Shown: positions 51,368-60,633 of the stretch, piece by piece
How positions within the stretch are numbered: position 1 is the first letter of the stretch
How the letters are laid out: the number at the start of each line of letters is the position of its first letter
NCBI RefSeq assembly: GCF_002440635.1
Contig: NZ_DJUW01000034.1
Span: 1-64,000 of the forward strand
Direction of reading: 5' to 3'
Length of the DNA: 64,000 bases
Source of the DNA: Novosphingobium sp. UBA6272
GTDB taxonomy: Bacteria > Pseudomonadota > Alphaproteobacteria > Sphingomonadales > Sphingomonadaceae
Position numbers and translations under genes: made by a program
Notes under the pieces: generated by a model
Told to the model about the DNA's origin: nothing
What the model saw: only the letters and a program-made list of their open reading frames with translations
Database searches by the model: none

Positions 51368-52639
51368 TCACAGCGACCAGTCAGCCCTGCCGCCGAACAC
51401 ACCCTTGAGGTCGGCCAGGGTCCCGCCCGGCGCAAGCCTGGCGCGGAGCGCATCGAGCCCCAGCGCCAGATAATCGCCATGCGGCACCGCCAGCAGCACC
51501 AGATCGAATGGACCGGCCGGAAGCTCCGCCGCCAGCTCGACGCCGTATTCGTGCCGCGCCTCCCCCGGATCGGCCATCGGATCGTGGATCGTCACGCTGT
51601 GGCCCAGCTTGCCCAGCGCGGCGGCCAGATCGGCGACCTTGCTGTTGCGCAGGTCGGGGATGTTTTCCTTGAAGGTCAGCCCCAGCACCAGCGCTGAGCC
51701 ACCCTTGCCGCCGCGCGCGGTATGCAGTTCGCCGGCAACCCATTCAGCCATCGAATCGTTGATCCCGCGCCCGGCTGTAATCACGTTGGGTTCGATCCCC
51801 AGTTCGCGGGCGCGGTGCGCGAGGTAATAGGGATCGATCCCGATGCAGTGTCCGCCGACCAGGCCGGGGGTGAACGGCAGGAAGTTCCACTTGGTCCCGG
51901 CCGCCGCCAGCACGTCCCAGGTCGAAATTCCGATCCGCGAGAAAATCTGCGCGATCTCGTTCATGAAGGCGATGTTGATATCGCGCTGGGCGTTCTCGAT
52001 CACCTTGGCGGCCTCGGCGACCTTGATCGAACTTGCGCGGAACACACCGCCGGTGGTAACCGCGCCATACAGTGCGGAGACGTCATCCAGCACTTCGGGG
52101 GTCTGGCCGGAGACCACCTTGGTGATCTTGTCGACCGTATGCTCGCGGTCGCCGGGATTGATCCGTTCGGGGCTGTAAGCGAGAAAGAAGTCCTTCCCGC
52201 AGATCAGACCAGAAACCTCTTCCAGCACCGGCGCGCAGATATCCTCGGTGACGCCTGGATAGACCGTGCTTTCATAGACCACCACCGGACGGCGGTCTTC
52301 GGCGGCGGCACCGGCCAGCACCGCGCCGACCGAGCGGCTGGCGCGGACCACCAGATCGAGATCGGGCCTGTTCTCGCCATCAATCGGGGTCGGCACGGTG
52401 ACAATGTAGAAATCACACGGCGGGCAGCTCTCCACGCCTTCGTGCAGCGTGATTGGGCTGGCGGTCAGCGCCGGCTCCTCGATCTCGCCGGTCCGGTCGT
52501 GGCCGGTTCGCAGTTCGGCGATGCGACCTTTGTCGACATCGACGCCGTGGGTTTCGAAATGGCGCGCGAGGGCCAGAGCCAGCGGCAGGCCAACATAGCC
52601 GAGGCCGATCACGGCAACGCGAGGAGAAAAGTCGTTCAT
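51368..52639 (-). CDS. UDP-N-acetylhexosamine (TviB/WbpO-type) nucleotide sugar dehydrogenase
   Basis: Oxidises C6 of a UDP-sugar to the uronic acid with two NAD. The 423-residue protein has the N-terminal VAVIGLGYVGLPLALALA, STVYPGVTED, central KVAEAAKVIENAQRDINIAFMNE and catalytic C265 (GGHCIGIDPYYL). Sequence resembles UDP-GlcNAc/UDP-GalNAc dehydrogenases more than UDP-glucose dehydrogenase. It would provide an acidic sugar for the polymer. Downstream of the sugar transferase on the same strand. Confidence 0.92.
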   Translation of the reverse strand: MNDFSPRVAVIGLGYVGLPLALALARHFETHGVDVDKGRIAELRTGHDRTGEIEEPALTASPITLHEGVESCPPCDFYIVTVPTPIDGENRPDLDLVVRASRSVGAVLAGAAAEDRRPVVVYESTVYPGVTEDICAPVLEEVSGLICGKDFFLAYSPERINPGDREHTVDKITKVVSGQTPEVLDDVSALYGAVTTGGVFRASSIKVAEAAKVIENAQRDINIAFMNEIAQIFSRIGISTWDVLAAAGTKWNFLPFTPGLVGGHCIGIDPYYLAHRARELGIEPNVITAGRGINDSMAEWVAGELHTARGGKGGSALVLGLTFKENIPDLRNSKVADLAAALGKLGHSVTIHDPMADPGEARHEYGVELAAELPAGPFDLVLLAVPHGDYLALGLDALRARLAPGGTLADLKGVFGGRADWSL

Positions 52640-52648
52640 CGGATAGCC

Positions 52649-53926
52649 TTATTTGTGACCGAAACCGGTCAGCATCGTTTTCACCGTCTTCATGACGATC
52701 AGAATGTCGAGCCAAATTGAGAAGTTGCGGATGTAATAGAAATCGTACTGAAGCTTCAATTTGATGTCGTCTACCCCGGCGACATGGCCCTGATTGACCT
52801 GGGCCCATCCGGTGATCCCCGGCTTGACGATGTGCCGATAGCGGTAGAACGGCACTTCGGCCTGGTACCAGTCGGCCAGCCCGGTCGCTTCCGGGCGAGG
52901 TCCGATCAGGCTCATTTCGCCGCGCAGGACGTTGATCAGCTGCGGCAATTCATCGATCCGGGTGAACCGCAGAAAACGACCGAGCCGGGTGATTCGGTCA
53001 TCTTCCTTGCGCGTGATCAGCTCTTCAACCGGGGCCTTGGCGCTGCCATTGTTGCTGACCTTCATGGTCCTGAACTTGAACACGGTGAATTCCTCGCCGC
53101 GATAGCCGGTGCGCGATTGGCGGAACAGCGACGGCCCAGGACTGTCGATGCGGACTGCGATAGCCGCGATCAGGCAGACCGGCAGCACGATCGGAGCCAA
53201 TGACAAGGCAACTATCCAGTCGATCGCCTGCTTGGGCAGCATCCACGAATTGGCCGGTCCAAGCGCGCCGAAATTGTTTTCGGAAAGATGTTCAAGCTCG
53301 GTCCGACCGGTCAGTGATTCGTAAAGGTCCTTCGAGTGGTAAATCGGGATTCCGGCCAGCGTGAAATCGGCGATTCGCGCTTCCCACTCATCGCTGTGAT
53401 CAAAGCGGAAATCGGCAGTGATCGCGTCGATCTCCTCAAGCGACGAATCCAGCGACAGCTCCACGCTGGAAACGCCAGCCAGCTCGGCGAAGGCAGGCAT
53501 TCGTCCGCCGGGTATGGTCCCAAGCCGCAACACCGTTTTGCGCTGGACTACCAAGTAGACCATGAAGAACCAGACCACGCAGGCAAAGAAGCTCAAAACC
53601 AGCAGCGACCGGGTATATTCGATCCGCAGCAACAGAATGCCGGAAAGGACTAGGCCGAACGAAGCCAGATAGCCTGGCAGAATCCCGAAGCTTTCAAAGG
53701 TCCCCGGCAGTTTGCTGAGCGAGCGGTGCAGGGTAAAACCCAGCACCAGGGCGATCAGGCAGGCAATCAAGGTGTTTTGTGCAACGTAATCATGCCAGCG
53801 GGCCGGCAGAAATCGCACGGTTAGGAAAAACGGCCAGATCACACAGGCCAGGGCCGCGATGCCAAGTTGCGTCAGCGGATTGAGCCACGCCGATTTGCGC
53901 TGCAAACGGAGCCTGTTCGGTGCCAT
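52649..53926 (-). CDS. undecaprenyl-phosphate sugar-1-phosphate transferase (priming enzyme)
   Basis: A 425-residue polyprenyl glycosylphosphotransferase that starts repeat-unit synthesis on undecaprenyl phosphate. Four N-terminal membrane helices (about 18-135), a cytoplasmic region, a further helix (about 237-258), then the conserved catalytic domain with VFKFRTMK, RIDELPQLINVLRGEMSLIGPRPE and GITGWAQVNQGH. Which sugar is primed is not visible. Divergent from rfbC. Confidence 0.92.
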   Translation of the reverse strand: MAPNRLRLQRKSAWLNPLTQLGIAALACVIWPFFLTVRFLPARWHDYVAQNTLIACLIALVLGFTLHRSLSKLPGTFESFGILPGYLASFGLVLSGILLLRIEYTRSLLVLSFFACVVWFFMVYLVVQRKTVLRLGTIPGGRMPAFAELAGVSSVELSLDSSLEEIDAITADFRFDHSDEWEARIADFTLAGIPIYHSKDLYESLTGRTELEHLSENNFGALGPANSWMLPKQAIDWIVALSLAPIVLPVCLIAAIAVRIDSPGPSLFRQSRTGYRGEEFTVFKFRTMKVSNNGSAKAPVEELITRKEDDRITRLGRFLRFTRIDELPQLINVLRGEMSLIGPRPEATGLADWYQAEVPFYRYRHIVKPGITGWAQVNQGHVAGVDDIKLKLQYDFYYIRNFSIWLDILIVMKTVKTMLTGFGHK

Positions 53927-54019
53927 CGGCGCGCTGATCCTCAGCCGGTTGAATTGAAAAGCGATCCCGCCCGCTGTTGGGGCTGGTCATGCTGACTAAG
54001 GCGGCATAAGGGATTTGTC

Positions 54020-54088
54020 ATGTCCAAAATCCTGAAAGACATTCGTAATTCGGAAATTCCCCGTCTTGACGGAGACTTGGCTGCGTGA
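54020..54088 (+). CDS. 22-residue leader ORF overlapping the rfbC start
   Basis: ATG at 54020 to TGA at 54086-54088 encodes 22 residues beginning MSKILKDIRNS and ending LDGDLAA. AAGGGA lies a few bases before it, and its stop overlaps the rfbC GTG start as GTGA, the same overlap style used by real neighbours in the window. It may couple translation of rfbC to the leader, or be a small protein. No family recognised. Confidence 0.45.
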   Translation: MSKILKDIRNSEIPRLDGDLAA

Positions 54089-54648
54089 TCCCGAAATTAA
54101 TTCGCCCCCGCCGTTTCGGTGATGCGCGCGGGTGGTTCAGCGAAACCTACAATGCGAGGACCTTTGCCGAGCTTGGGATCGGTGATGTGTTCGTGCAGGA
54201 CAATCACAGCCTGTCGGTAACACGAGGGACCCTGCGTGGGTTGCATTGCCAACTTGCACCATTTGCGCAGGCCAAGCTGGTGCGCTGCCTGAGCGGGGCG
54301 ATTTACGATGTCGCGGTTGACCTGCGCCGCGGTTCGCCGACATTCGGAAACTGGGTAGCCGCGACCCTGACCGCCGAGGGCGGCGAGCAGCTTTACGTGC
54401 CGGTCGGCTTCGCCCATGGCTTCCTGACACTGACCGACAATGTCGAAGTCCACTACAAGTGTACCGATTATTATGCACCCGAATGCGAAGCCGGGGTGAT
54501 GTGGAACGATCCAGCGATCAGGATCGCTTGGCCGCTTGAGGGGATCGAACCGGTCCTATCCGACAAGGATCAATTGCTCCCCGCATTGGGCGACTTTGCA
54601 GGCCAGTTCGACTATGATGGCACGCCGCTGGCACCGCTGGAGTCCTGA
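54085..54648 (+). CDS. rfbC: dTDP-4-dehydrorhamnose 3,5-epimerase
   Basis: Third step of dTDP-L-rhamnose synthesis. The 187-residue cupin has the catalytic H54 (LRGLHCQ), Y130 (KCTDYY) and the surrounding FGDARGWFSETYN and VPVGFAHGF. The start is GTG at 54085, the only one giving a family-like N-terminus; GGAG lies about 12 nt upstream. First of rfbC-B-D-A. Confidence 0.95.
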   Translation: MIPKLIRPRRFGDARGWFSETYNARTFAELGIGDVFVQDNHSLSVTRGTLRGLHCQLAPFAQAKLVRCLSGAIYDVAVDLRRGSPTFGNWVAATLTAEGGEQLYVPVGFAHGFLTLTDNVEVHYKCTDYYAPECEAGVMWNDPAIRIAWPLEGIEPVLSDKDQLLPALGDFAGQFDYDGTPLAPLES

Positions 54649-54654
54649 TCGAGC

Positions 54655-55725
54655 ATGTCCGAACCGCAACGCATCCTGGTAACCGGCGGCGCCGGGTTCA
54701 TCGGCTCGGCGCTGGTCCGGCAGCTGATTGACGAGACGCCGGCCGAGGTCTGCAATGTCGACAAACTGACCTATGCCGGAAACCTCGCTTCACTGGCCGA
54801 AGCGCGGCAATCCAACCGTCACCATTTCCACCAGGTCGACATCTGCGACGGTCCGGCGCTGGCCCACGTCCTGGCCGACTTCCGGCCCCAAGCGATCATG
54901 CATCTCGCCGCCGAAAGCCATGTCGACCGCTCGATCGACGGCCCGGCGGAATTCATTCAGACCAACGTGGTCGGCACCTTCACGCTGCTCGATGCGGCAA
55001 CCGCCTATTGGCGCGGGCTGGACGCGGCGGCGCGCGGCGCGTTCCGGTTCCATCACATCTCGACCGACGAGGTGTTTGGCTCGCTGGGAACCGAGGGCCA
55101 TTTCGACGAGTTTACCAGTTATGACCCGCGCTCGCCCTATTCGGCATCCAAGGCGGCGAGCGACCATCTGGTCCGCGCCTGGCACCACACCCATGGATTG
55201 CCCGTGGTCCTGACCAATTGTTCGAACAATTATGGGCCTTACCACTTCCCCGAAAAGCTGATCCCGCTCACCATCCTCAAGGCCATCGCGGGCGAATCGC
55301 TGCCAGTCTATGGCGATGGCTCCAACGTGCGTGACTGGTTGCATGTCGAAGATCACGCCCGCGCGCTGCGCGCCGTCGTTGCCGGCGGACGGGTCGGTGA
55401 AACCTATTGTGTCGGCGGCAATGCCGAACGGACCAACCTGCAAGTCGTCCATGCGATCTGCGACGAGCTCGACCGGCTGCGCCCGCGCAGCGATGGCCAG
55501 CCCTACCGTTCCCAGATCAGCTTCGTGACCGACCGTCCGGGACACGATTTCCGCTACGCAATCGATGCCACAAAGCTGAAGGACGAACTCGGCTGGGAAC
55601 CACGCGAGACGTTCGAGAGCGGCATCGCCCGGACTGTCGCCTGGTATCTCGGCAACGAGGACTGGTGGCGTGCGGTCCAGAGCGGGGCTTATCAGGGCGA
55701 AAGGCTTGGCTTGGCAAATGGCTGA
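54655..55725 (+). CDS. rfbB: dTDP-glucose 4,6-dehydratase
   Basis: Second step of dTDP-L-rhamnose synthesis. The 356-residue SDR has GGAGFIGSALV, HLAAESHVDRSI, STDEVFGSLG and the active-site Tyr and Lys in YSASKAASDHL, then NNYGPYHFPEKLIPL. ATG at 54655; overlaps the next gene by 8 bp. Confidence 0.96.
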   Translation: MSEPQRILVTGGAGFIGSALVRQLIDETPAEVCNVDKLTYAGNLASLAEARQSNRHHFHQVDICDGPALAHVLADFRPQAIMHLAAESHVDRSIDGPAEFIQTNVVGTFTLLDAATAYWRGLDAAARGAFRFHHISTDEVFGSLGTEGHFDEFTSYDPRSPYSASKAASDHLVRAWHHTHGLPVVLTNCSNNYGPYHFPEKLIPLTILKAIAGESLPVYGDGSNVRDWLHVEDHARALRAVVAGGRVGETYCVGGNAERTNLQVVHAICDELDRLRPRSDGQPYRSQISFVTDRPGHDFRYAIDATKLKDELGWEPRETFESGIARTVAWYLGNEDWWRAVQSGAYQGERLGLANG

Positions 55726-56608
55726 GCGCTGGTTGCTGACCGGCGGGTCGGGGCAAGTCGGCCTCGCGCTGCGCCGCAATCCGCCGCCGGGGGTGGATAT
55801 CGTTGCGCCGGGGCGCGATGTGCTCGACCTGTCGACTTTGATCGATCAGGGCGTTCTCGAGCTTTCCGAGTTTACCGCAGTCATCAACTGCGCGGCCTAT
55901 ACCGCAGTTGACAAGGCTGAGACCGAACCCGCTCAGGCCCATGCCGTGAATTGCGAAGCGGCCGGAATGCTGGGAATAGCAGCTGCGGCAGCGGGCATTC
56001 CGATTATCCACGTTTCGACCGACTATGTCTTTGGCGAAGGTGAAGGCCCTTGGCGCGAAGACGATCCGATTGCCCCATTCAGCGTCTACGGGAAGACAAA
56101 GGCGGCGGGTGAAATGGCCGTAAAGGCCTCGCGCGCACGCCACGCAATCGTCCGCACGTCCTGGGTGATCAGTGCCGATGGCAAAAATTTCGTCAAGACC
56201 ATGCTCCGGCTCGGCGCCGAGCGCGACGTCTTGCAGGTCGTTGCCGACCAGCGCGGAACGCCGACCTATGCCGGCGATCTCGCTTCAGCCCTCGCCCGGA
56301 TCACCGCTAGGTTTGTGGCCGATCCCGAACAGGCTTCGGGCGTGTGGCACTTCGCCAATGCCGGTGAAACAACCTGGCACGGTCTGGCCGAGCAGGTCTT
56401 CGCCTGCGCCTCCCAGCACGGGCTGAAGGTTCCGACGAAGGTCGAGCCAATCACAACTTCCGAGTACCCCGCCCCCGCCCGCCGACCGGCGGATTCGCGG
56501 CTCGATTTCACAAAAATCGCAAACGACTTTGGTATTTCGCCGCGCCCGTGGCAGGAGGCGGTCGCCGAAATAGTGGCCCGGCTGGCAGGTGAAGGACAGG
56601 CACGATGA
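55718..56608 (+). CDS. rfbD: dTDP-4-dehydrorhamnose reductase
   Basis: Final step of dTDP-L-rhamnose synthesis. The 296-residue SDR has LLTGGSGQVGLAL, NCAAYTAVDKAE, STDYVFGEG and YGKTKAAGE, all standard for RmlD. The ATG at 55718 lies inside the end of rfbB (8-bp overlap), and its own stop overlaps rfbA (ATGA). Confidence 0.94.
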   Translation: MAERWLLTGGSGQVGLALRRNPPPGVDIVAPGRDVLDLSTLIDQGVLELSEFTAVINCAAYTAVDKAETEPAQAHAVNCEAAGMLGIAAAAAGIPIIHVSTDYVFGEGEGPWREDDPIAPFSVYGKTKAAGEMAVKASRARHAIVRTSWVISADGKNFVKTMLRLGAERDVLQVVADQRGTPTYAGDLASALARITARFVADPEQASGVWHFANAGETTWHGLAEQVFACASQHGLKVPTKVEPITTSEYPAPARRPADSRLDFTKIANDFGISPRPWQEAVAEIVARLAGEGQAR

Positions 56609-57489
56609 AGGGCATAATCCTGGCAGGCGGATCGGGCACGCGGCTGCACCCTGCGACGCTGGCCGTCAACAAGCAGCTGCTTCCTGTCTATGACAAGCCA
56701 ATGATCTATTTCCCGCTCAGCACGCTGATGCTTGCCGGGATTCGCGAGATCCTGCTGATCTCCTCACCCGAATATCTCGACAATTACCGCCGCCTGTTTG
56801 GAACGGGCGAGCAGTTCGGGATCAAGATCGACTATGTCGTCCAGCCCCGCCCCGAAGGCCTGGCCCAGGCCTATCACCTGGGCGCAGACTTCGTTGGCTC
56901 CGGGCCCAGCGCGCTGGTTCTGGGCGACAACATCTTCTACGGTGCCGGCCTGAGCGAAATGCTGGCGCGGGCGCGGTCGCGGGCCGAAGCGGGCGCGGCG
57001 ACCGTATTCGGCTATCACGTCGAGGATGCCCGGTCGTACGGCGTTGTCGAACTGGACGTCGAAGGCCGCGCGCTTTCGATCGAAGAAAAGCCGGAACAGC
57101 CCAAATCCAAATGGGCGGTTACCGGGCTCTACTTCTACGATGGTCGTGCCGCCGAACTGGCGCGGCAGGTCAAACCTTCTGAGCGAAACGAGCTGGAGAT
57201 CACCGAGCTCAACCGGCTCTATCTGGAAGCGGGTGACCTCCATGTCGAGCGGATGGGGCGCGGCTACGCCTGGCTCGACACCGGCACGCATGACAGCCTG
57301 CTTGAAGCGAGCGAGTTCGTTCGCACGCTCCAGCACCGCCAGGGCATACAGCTCGCCTGTCTTGAGGAAATCGCCTGGCAGGCCGGCTGGATTGACGATG
57401 CCGCGCTGCTGGCACGGGCCGCTGGCTTCGCCAAGACTGGCTATGGCCGTTACCTATCCAGCCTGATCGAACGGGGATCCATGGCATGA
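56605..57489 (+). CDS. rfbA: glucose-1-phosphate thymidylyltransferase
   Basis: First step of dTDP-L-rhamnose synthesis: dTTP plus glucose-1-phosphate. The 294-residue protein starts MKGIILAGGSGTRLHP and has YDKPMIYFPLSTLMLAGI, VLGDNIFYG and EEKPEQPKSKWAVTGLYFYD. It completes the rhamnose set in the order C-B-D-A. Confidence 0.96.
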   Translation: MKGIILAGGSGTRLHPATLAVNKQLLPVYDKPMIYFPLSTLMLAGIREILLISSPEYLDNYRRLFGTGEQFGIKIDYVVQPRPEGLAQAYHLGADFVGSGPSALVLGDNIFYGAGLSEMLARARSRAEAGAATVFGYHVEDARSYGVVELDVEGRALSIEEKPEQPKSKWAVTGLYFYDGRAAELARQVKPSERNELEITELNRLYLEAGDLHVERMGRGYAWLDTGTHDSLLEASEFVRTLQHRQGIQLACLEEIAWQAGWIDDAALLARAAGFAKTGYGRYLSSLIERGSMA

Positions 57490-58334
57490 ATACCGTCGCC
57501 CCAGGGCGCAATATCGATGAATTGACCGTCGCCGGGTTCGGCGAGGAATGGGACAGTTTCGATCAGACCGCACTCAGCCAGGATGAGTGGCACGAGCTGT
57601 TCGAACGCTATTTCGCGATCTTTCCGTGGGACAGTCTGCCCGCCAATGCCGAAGGCTTTGACCTCGGTTGCGGCTCGGGCCGCTGGGCAGCGGGCGTGGT
57701 CGACCGGGTCGGCATGCTCAACTGCGTCGATCCTTCGGCCAAGGCACTGGCGGTGTGCCAGAAACGCCTTGGCAGCAAGCCCAATGCCCGGTTCCACCAG
57801 GCGAGCGTCGATGCGATCCCGCTGGCCGACGGCAGTCAGGACTTTGGCTATTCGCTCGGGGTGCTGCACCACATCCCCGATACTGCCGCAGCCATGGCCG
57901 ACTGCGCCCGCAAGCTGAAACGCGGAGCGCCGTTCCTGGTCTATCTCTATTACGCCTTCGACAATCGACCGCTGTGGTTCCGGTTGGTCTGGAAGGCCAG
58001 CGATCTCGCCCGGCAGGTCATCTGCCGCCTGCCCTTCCCGCTGCGCAAGGCGGTGACAAGTGTGATCGCAGCGACGACATATTGGCCACTGGCCCGGCTA
58101 GCCTTGCTGCTGGAAAAGGCCGGCATGGATGTCGAGGGCATCCCGCTCGCCCCCTATCGCAGCACCAGTTTCTATACGATGCGCACCGACGCGCTCGACC
58201 GGCTCGGCACCAGGCTCGAACAGCGCTTCACCCGGGCACAGATCGCGGCGATGATGACGGCAGCAGGATTGGAGAACGTGCGCTTTTCAGAAGGCGTACC
58301 CTATTGGGTTGCGGTAGGGACGCGCAAGGCCTGA
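57486..58334 (+). CDS. SAM-dependent methyltransferase of the polysaccharide cluster
   Basis: A 282-residue class I methyltransferase: motif I FDLGCGSGRWAAG, CVDPSAKAL, QDFGYSLGVLHHIPD. Placed between rfbA (ATGA overlap) and a glycosyltransferase (TGATG), it likely O-methylates a sugar of the polymer. Substrate inferred from context. Confidence 0.86.
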   Translation: MNTVAPGRNIDELTVAGFGEEWDSFDQTALSQDEWHELFERYFAIFPWDSLPANAEGFDLGCGSGRWAAGVVDRVGMLNCVDPSAKALAVCQKRLGSKPNARFHQASVDAIPLADGSQDFGYSLGVLHHIPDTAAAMADCARKLKRGAPFLVYLYYAFDNRPLWFRLVWKASDLARQVICRLPFPLRKAVTSVIAATTYWPLARLALLLEKAGMDVEGIPLAPYRSTSFYTMRTDALDRLGTRLEQRFTRAQIAAMMTAAGLENVRFSEGVPYWVAVGTRKA

Positions 58335-59530
58335 TGGGCAAGCCGAAGGTCCTGTACATCAGCTATGACGGCATGCTCGAACCGCTCGGGCAGAGCCAGG
58401 TCATCGCTTATCTGGAGCGGCTGGCGACCGACTATGCGATCCATCTGGTCAGCTATGAAAAGCCGGCTGATCGCGCACAGGCCAATAAGGTTACCGCGGT
58501 CCAGGCGCGGCTCGATACGGCCGGAATCGTCTGGCATCCGCTAGCCTATCACAAGACCCCGACCCTCCCCGCGACGCTGTTTGACATCGCCCAGGGAACC
58601 GCGGTGGCGCTGTGGCTGGCCACGCGGCACAAAATCGGGCTGGTCCACGCGCGCAGCTATATCCCCGCGCTGATCGGCTGGGTCGTCAAGCTGCTGACCG
58701 GCGCGAAACTGCTGTTCGATATGCGCGGCCTGTGGGCGGATGAGCGCACCGATGGCGGCATCTGGCCCGATGGCGGCGGGATATTCCGCGCGGTCAAACG
58801 GCTGGAAAAGACGCTGCTGCTCGGCGCCGATCATGTTGTCACGCTGACCCATGCTTCCAAGGCAGTAATTGAGGACTTCCCCTATCTGCGCGAGGCCGAC
58901 CATGCCCCGATCAGCGTGATCCCGACCTGCGCCGATCTCGACCGGTTCACGCCGGGAGATAACGGCGAAGATCGGCCCTTCACCCTTGGCTATCTCGGCT
59001 CGATCGGGACCTGGTACATGTTCGACGAGGTGCTGGCTTGCTTCAAGCTGCTGCGCGAGCGGCGGCCCGATGCCCGGTTGCTGGTGGTCAACCGCAACGA
59101 GCAGAACCTGGTCCGGCGCATGGTTGCAGAAGCCGGACTACCCGAAGACTGCATCGAGATTACCGTCGCCGATCATGCCGAAGTTCCAGCGCAGGTCCGC
59201 CGGATGAGCGCCGGGGCCGCGATCATCAAGCCGGTCTTCTCAAAGATCGCGAGCGCGCCGACCAAGCTGGCCGAATACCTCGGCTGCGGAGTGCCGTGCC
59301 TCGGCAATGTCGGCGTCGGCGACATGGAATTGATCCTCGAAACCGAGGGCACCGGTGTCGCTTTGCGCGAATTCACCCTCGAAGAGCGCAGCCGCGCGGT
59401 CGACCGGCTGCTGGCCATGGCCGCCGATCCCGCTACGCCGGACCATTGCCGCAAAGTGGCTCTGGCGCACTTCTCGGTCGAGGACGGCGCGACCCGATAT
59501 CGCGCGATCTACCGGGAGCTGCTGCCGTGA
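58334..59530 (+). CDS. glycosyltransferase (GT4-like)
   Basis: A 398-residue GT-B enzyme beginning VLYISYDGMLEPLGQSQ, with LFDMRGLWADER and the C-terminal donor-site region SKIASAPTKLAEYLGCGVPCLGNVGVGDME. The ATG shares one base with the preceding stop (TGATG); the same frame stays open far upstream inside the methyltransferase gene, which I discount. Adds one sugar of the repeat unit. Confidence 0.88.
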   Translation: MGKPKVLYISYDGMLEPLGQSQVIAYLERLATDYAIHLVSYEKPADRAQANKVTAVQARLDTAGIVWHPLAYHKTPTLPATLFDIAQGTAVALWLATRHKIGLVHARSYIPALIGWVVKLLTGAKLLFDMRGLWADERTDGGIWPDGGGIFRAVKRLEKTLLLGADHVVTLTHASKAVIEDFPYLREADHAPISVIPTCADLDRFTPGDNGEDRPFTLGYLGSIGTWYMFDEVLACFKLLRERRPDARLLVVNRNEQNLVRRMVAEAGLPEDCIEITVADHAEVPAQVRRMSAGAAIIKPVFSKIASAPTKLAEYLGCGVPCLGNVGVGDMELILETEGTGVALREFTLEERSRAVDRLLAMAADPATPDHCRKVALAHFSVEDGATRYRAIYRELLP

Positions 59531-60633
59531 AGCGGATGCTGGTGCTGTGTCCCTATCCCGAGGGCGTCGCCGCCGGGCAGCGGCTCAAGTACGAGCAGTA
59601 CTTCGCCGACTGGCGCGCACGGGGCTGGGAGATCGATGTCTCCAACTTCATGGATCGCGCGATGTGGGACGTGGTCTGGGAAAAGGGCCATATCCTCGCC
59701 AAGGCCATGGGCGTGCTGCGCGGCACACTACGCCGGATCCGCGACCTGTTTCGCGTCGGGCGCTACGATCTGGTCTATGTCTTCATGTGGGTTACCCCGT
59801 TCGGCACCACCGGTTTCGAACGGCTGGTCCGCGTCCGCGCGAAGGCGCTGGTCTTCGATGTTGAGGACAATGTCCTGTCCGAACAGCAGGGCGGCGCGGC
59901 CGATCACATCGGGCCGCTGGTGCGTCTACTCAAGGGTTCGGGCAAGGCACGGTTCCTGATCAGGACTGCCGACCATGTCGTAACCAGCTCGCCGTTCCTC
60001 AACGACTTCTGCCTGGCGTTGAACGCAAAGAAGGCCTGCACCTATATCTCGTCATCGGTCGATACTGAGCGTTTCCAGCCCGCGACGACCTATTCCAACG
60101 ACAAGCCGGTGGTGGTCGGCTGGACCGGGACATTCAGTTCCAAGGTCTATCTCGATCTGCTGACCGGCGTGTTCCAGCGGCTGGCGCAGCGGCTGCCGTT
60201 CAAGCTGCGGGTGATCGGCAACTTCGATTACGAGCTGCCCGGGGTCGATCTTGAGGTGATCCGCTGGAGCGCCGAAGAGGAAGTGGCGCAGTTGCAGGCA
60301 CTCGATGTAGGGGTCTACCCGCTGCCGATCGATGACTGGGTGCTGGGCAAGTCTGGCCTCAAGGCGATCCAGTACATGGCTTTCGCCCTGCCCTGCGTCG
60401 CGACCGAAGTCGGCACCACCCCGATGCTGATCCGGCATGGCGAGAATGGCCTGCTGGTCAGGACCGAGGCCGAATGGGAAGCCTCGCTGGAACAGCTGAT
60501 CCGCGATCCCGCGCTGCGCCGCCGCCTGGGTGAGACCGCGCGCAAGGATGCGGTGGCAAATTATTCCACAGCCGCTATTGCCGGCCAATACCGCGCCGTG
60601 ATCGAGGGCGCCACGACCAAGGGACTGAAATGA
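59527..60633 (+). CDS. glycosyltransferase (GT4-like)
   Basis: A 368-residue GT-B enzyme starting MLVLCPYPEGVAAGQRLKYEQYF; donor-side phrases VVGWTGTFSSKVYLDLL, DVGVYPLPIDDWVLGKSGLKAIQYMAFALPCVATEVG. GTG start at 59527 overlaps the previous stop (GTGA). Probably the second extending glycosyltransferase of the repeat unit. Confidence 0.88.
   Translation: MKRMLVLCPYPEGVAAGQRLKYEQYFADWRARGWEIDVSNFMDRAMWDVVWEKGHILAKAMGVLRGTLRRIRDLFRVGRYDLVYVFMWVTPFGTTGFERLVRVRAKALVFDVEDNVLSEQQGGAADHIGPLVRLLKGSGKARFLIRTADHVVTSSPFLNDFCLALNAKKACTYISSSVDTERFQPATTYSNDKPVVVGWTGTFSSKVYLDLLTGVFQRLAQRLPFKLRVIGNFDYELPGVDLEVIRWSAEEEVAQLQALDVGVYPLPIDDWVLGKSGLKAIQYMAFALPCVATEVGTTPMLIRHGENGLLVRTEAEWEASLEQLIRDPALRRRLGETARKDAVANYSTAAIAGQYRAVIEGATTKGLK

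Noticed and set aside
57668..58333. 222-codon upstream extension of the glycosyltransferase at 58334
   Set aside because: It is the methyltransferase gene read in another frame; the TGATG junction marks the real start.
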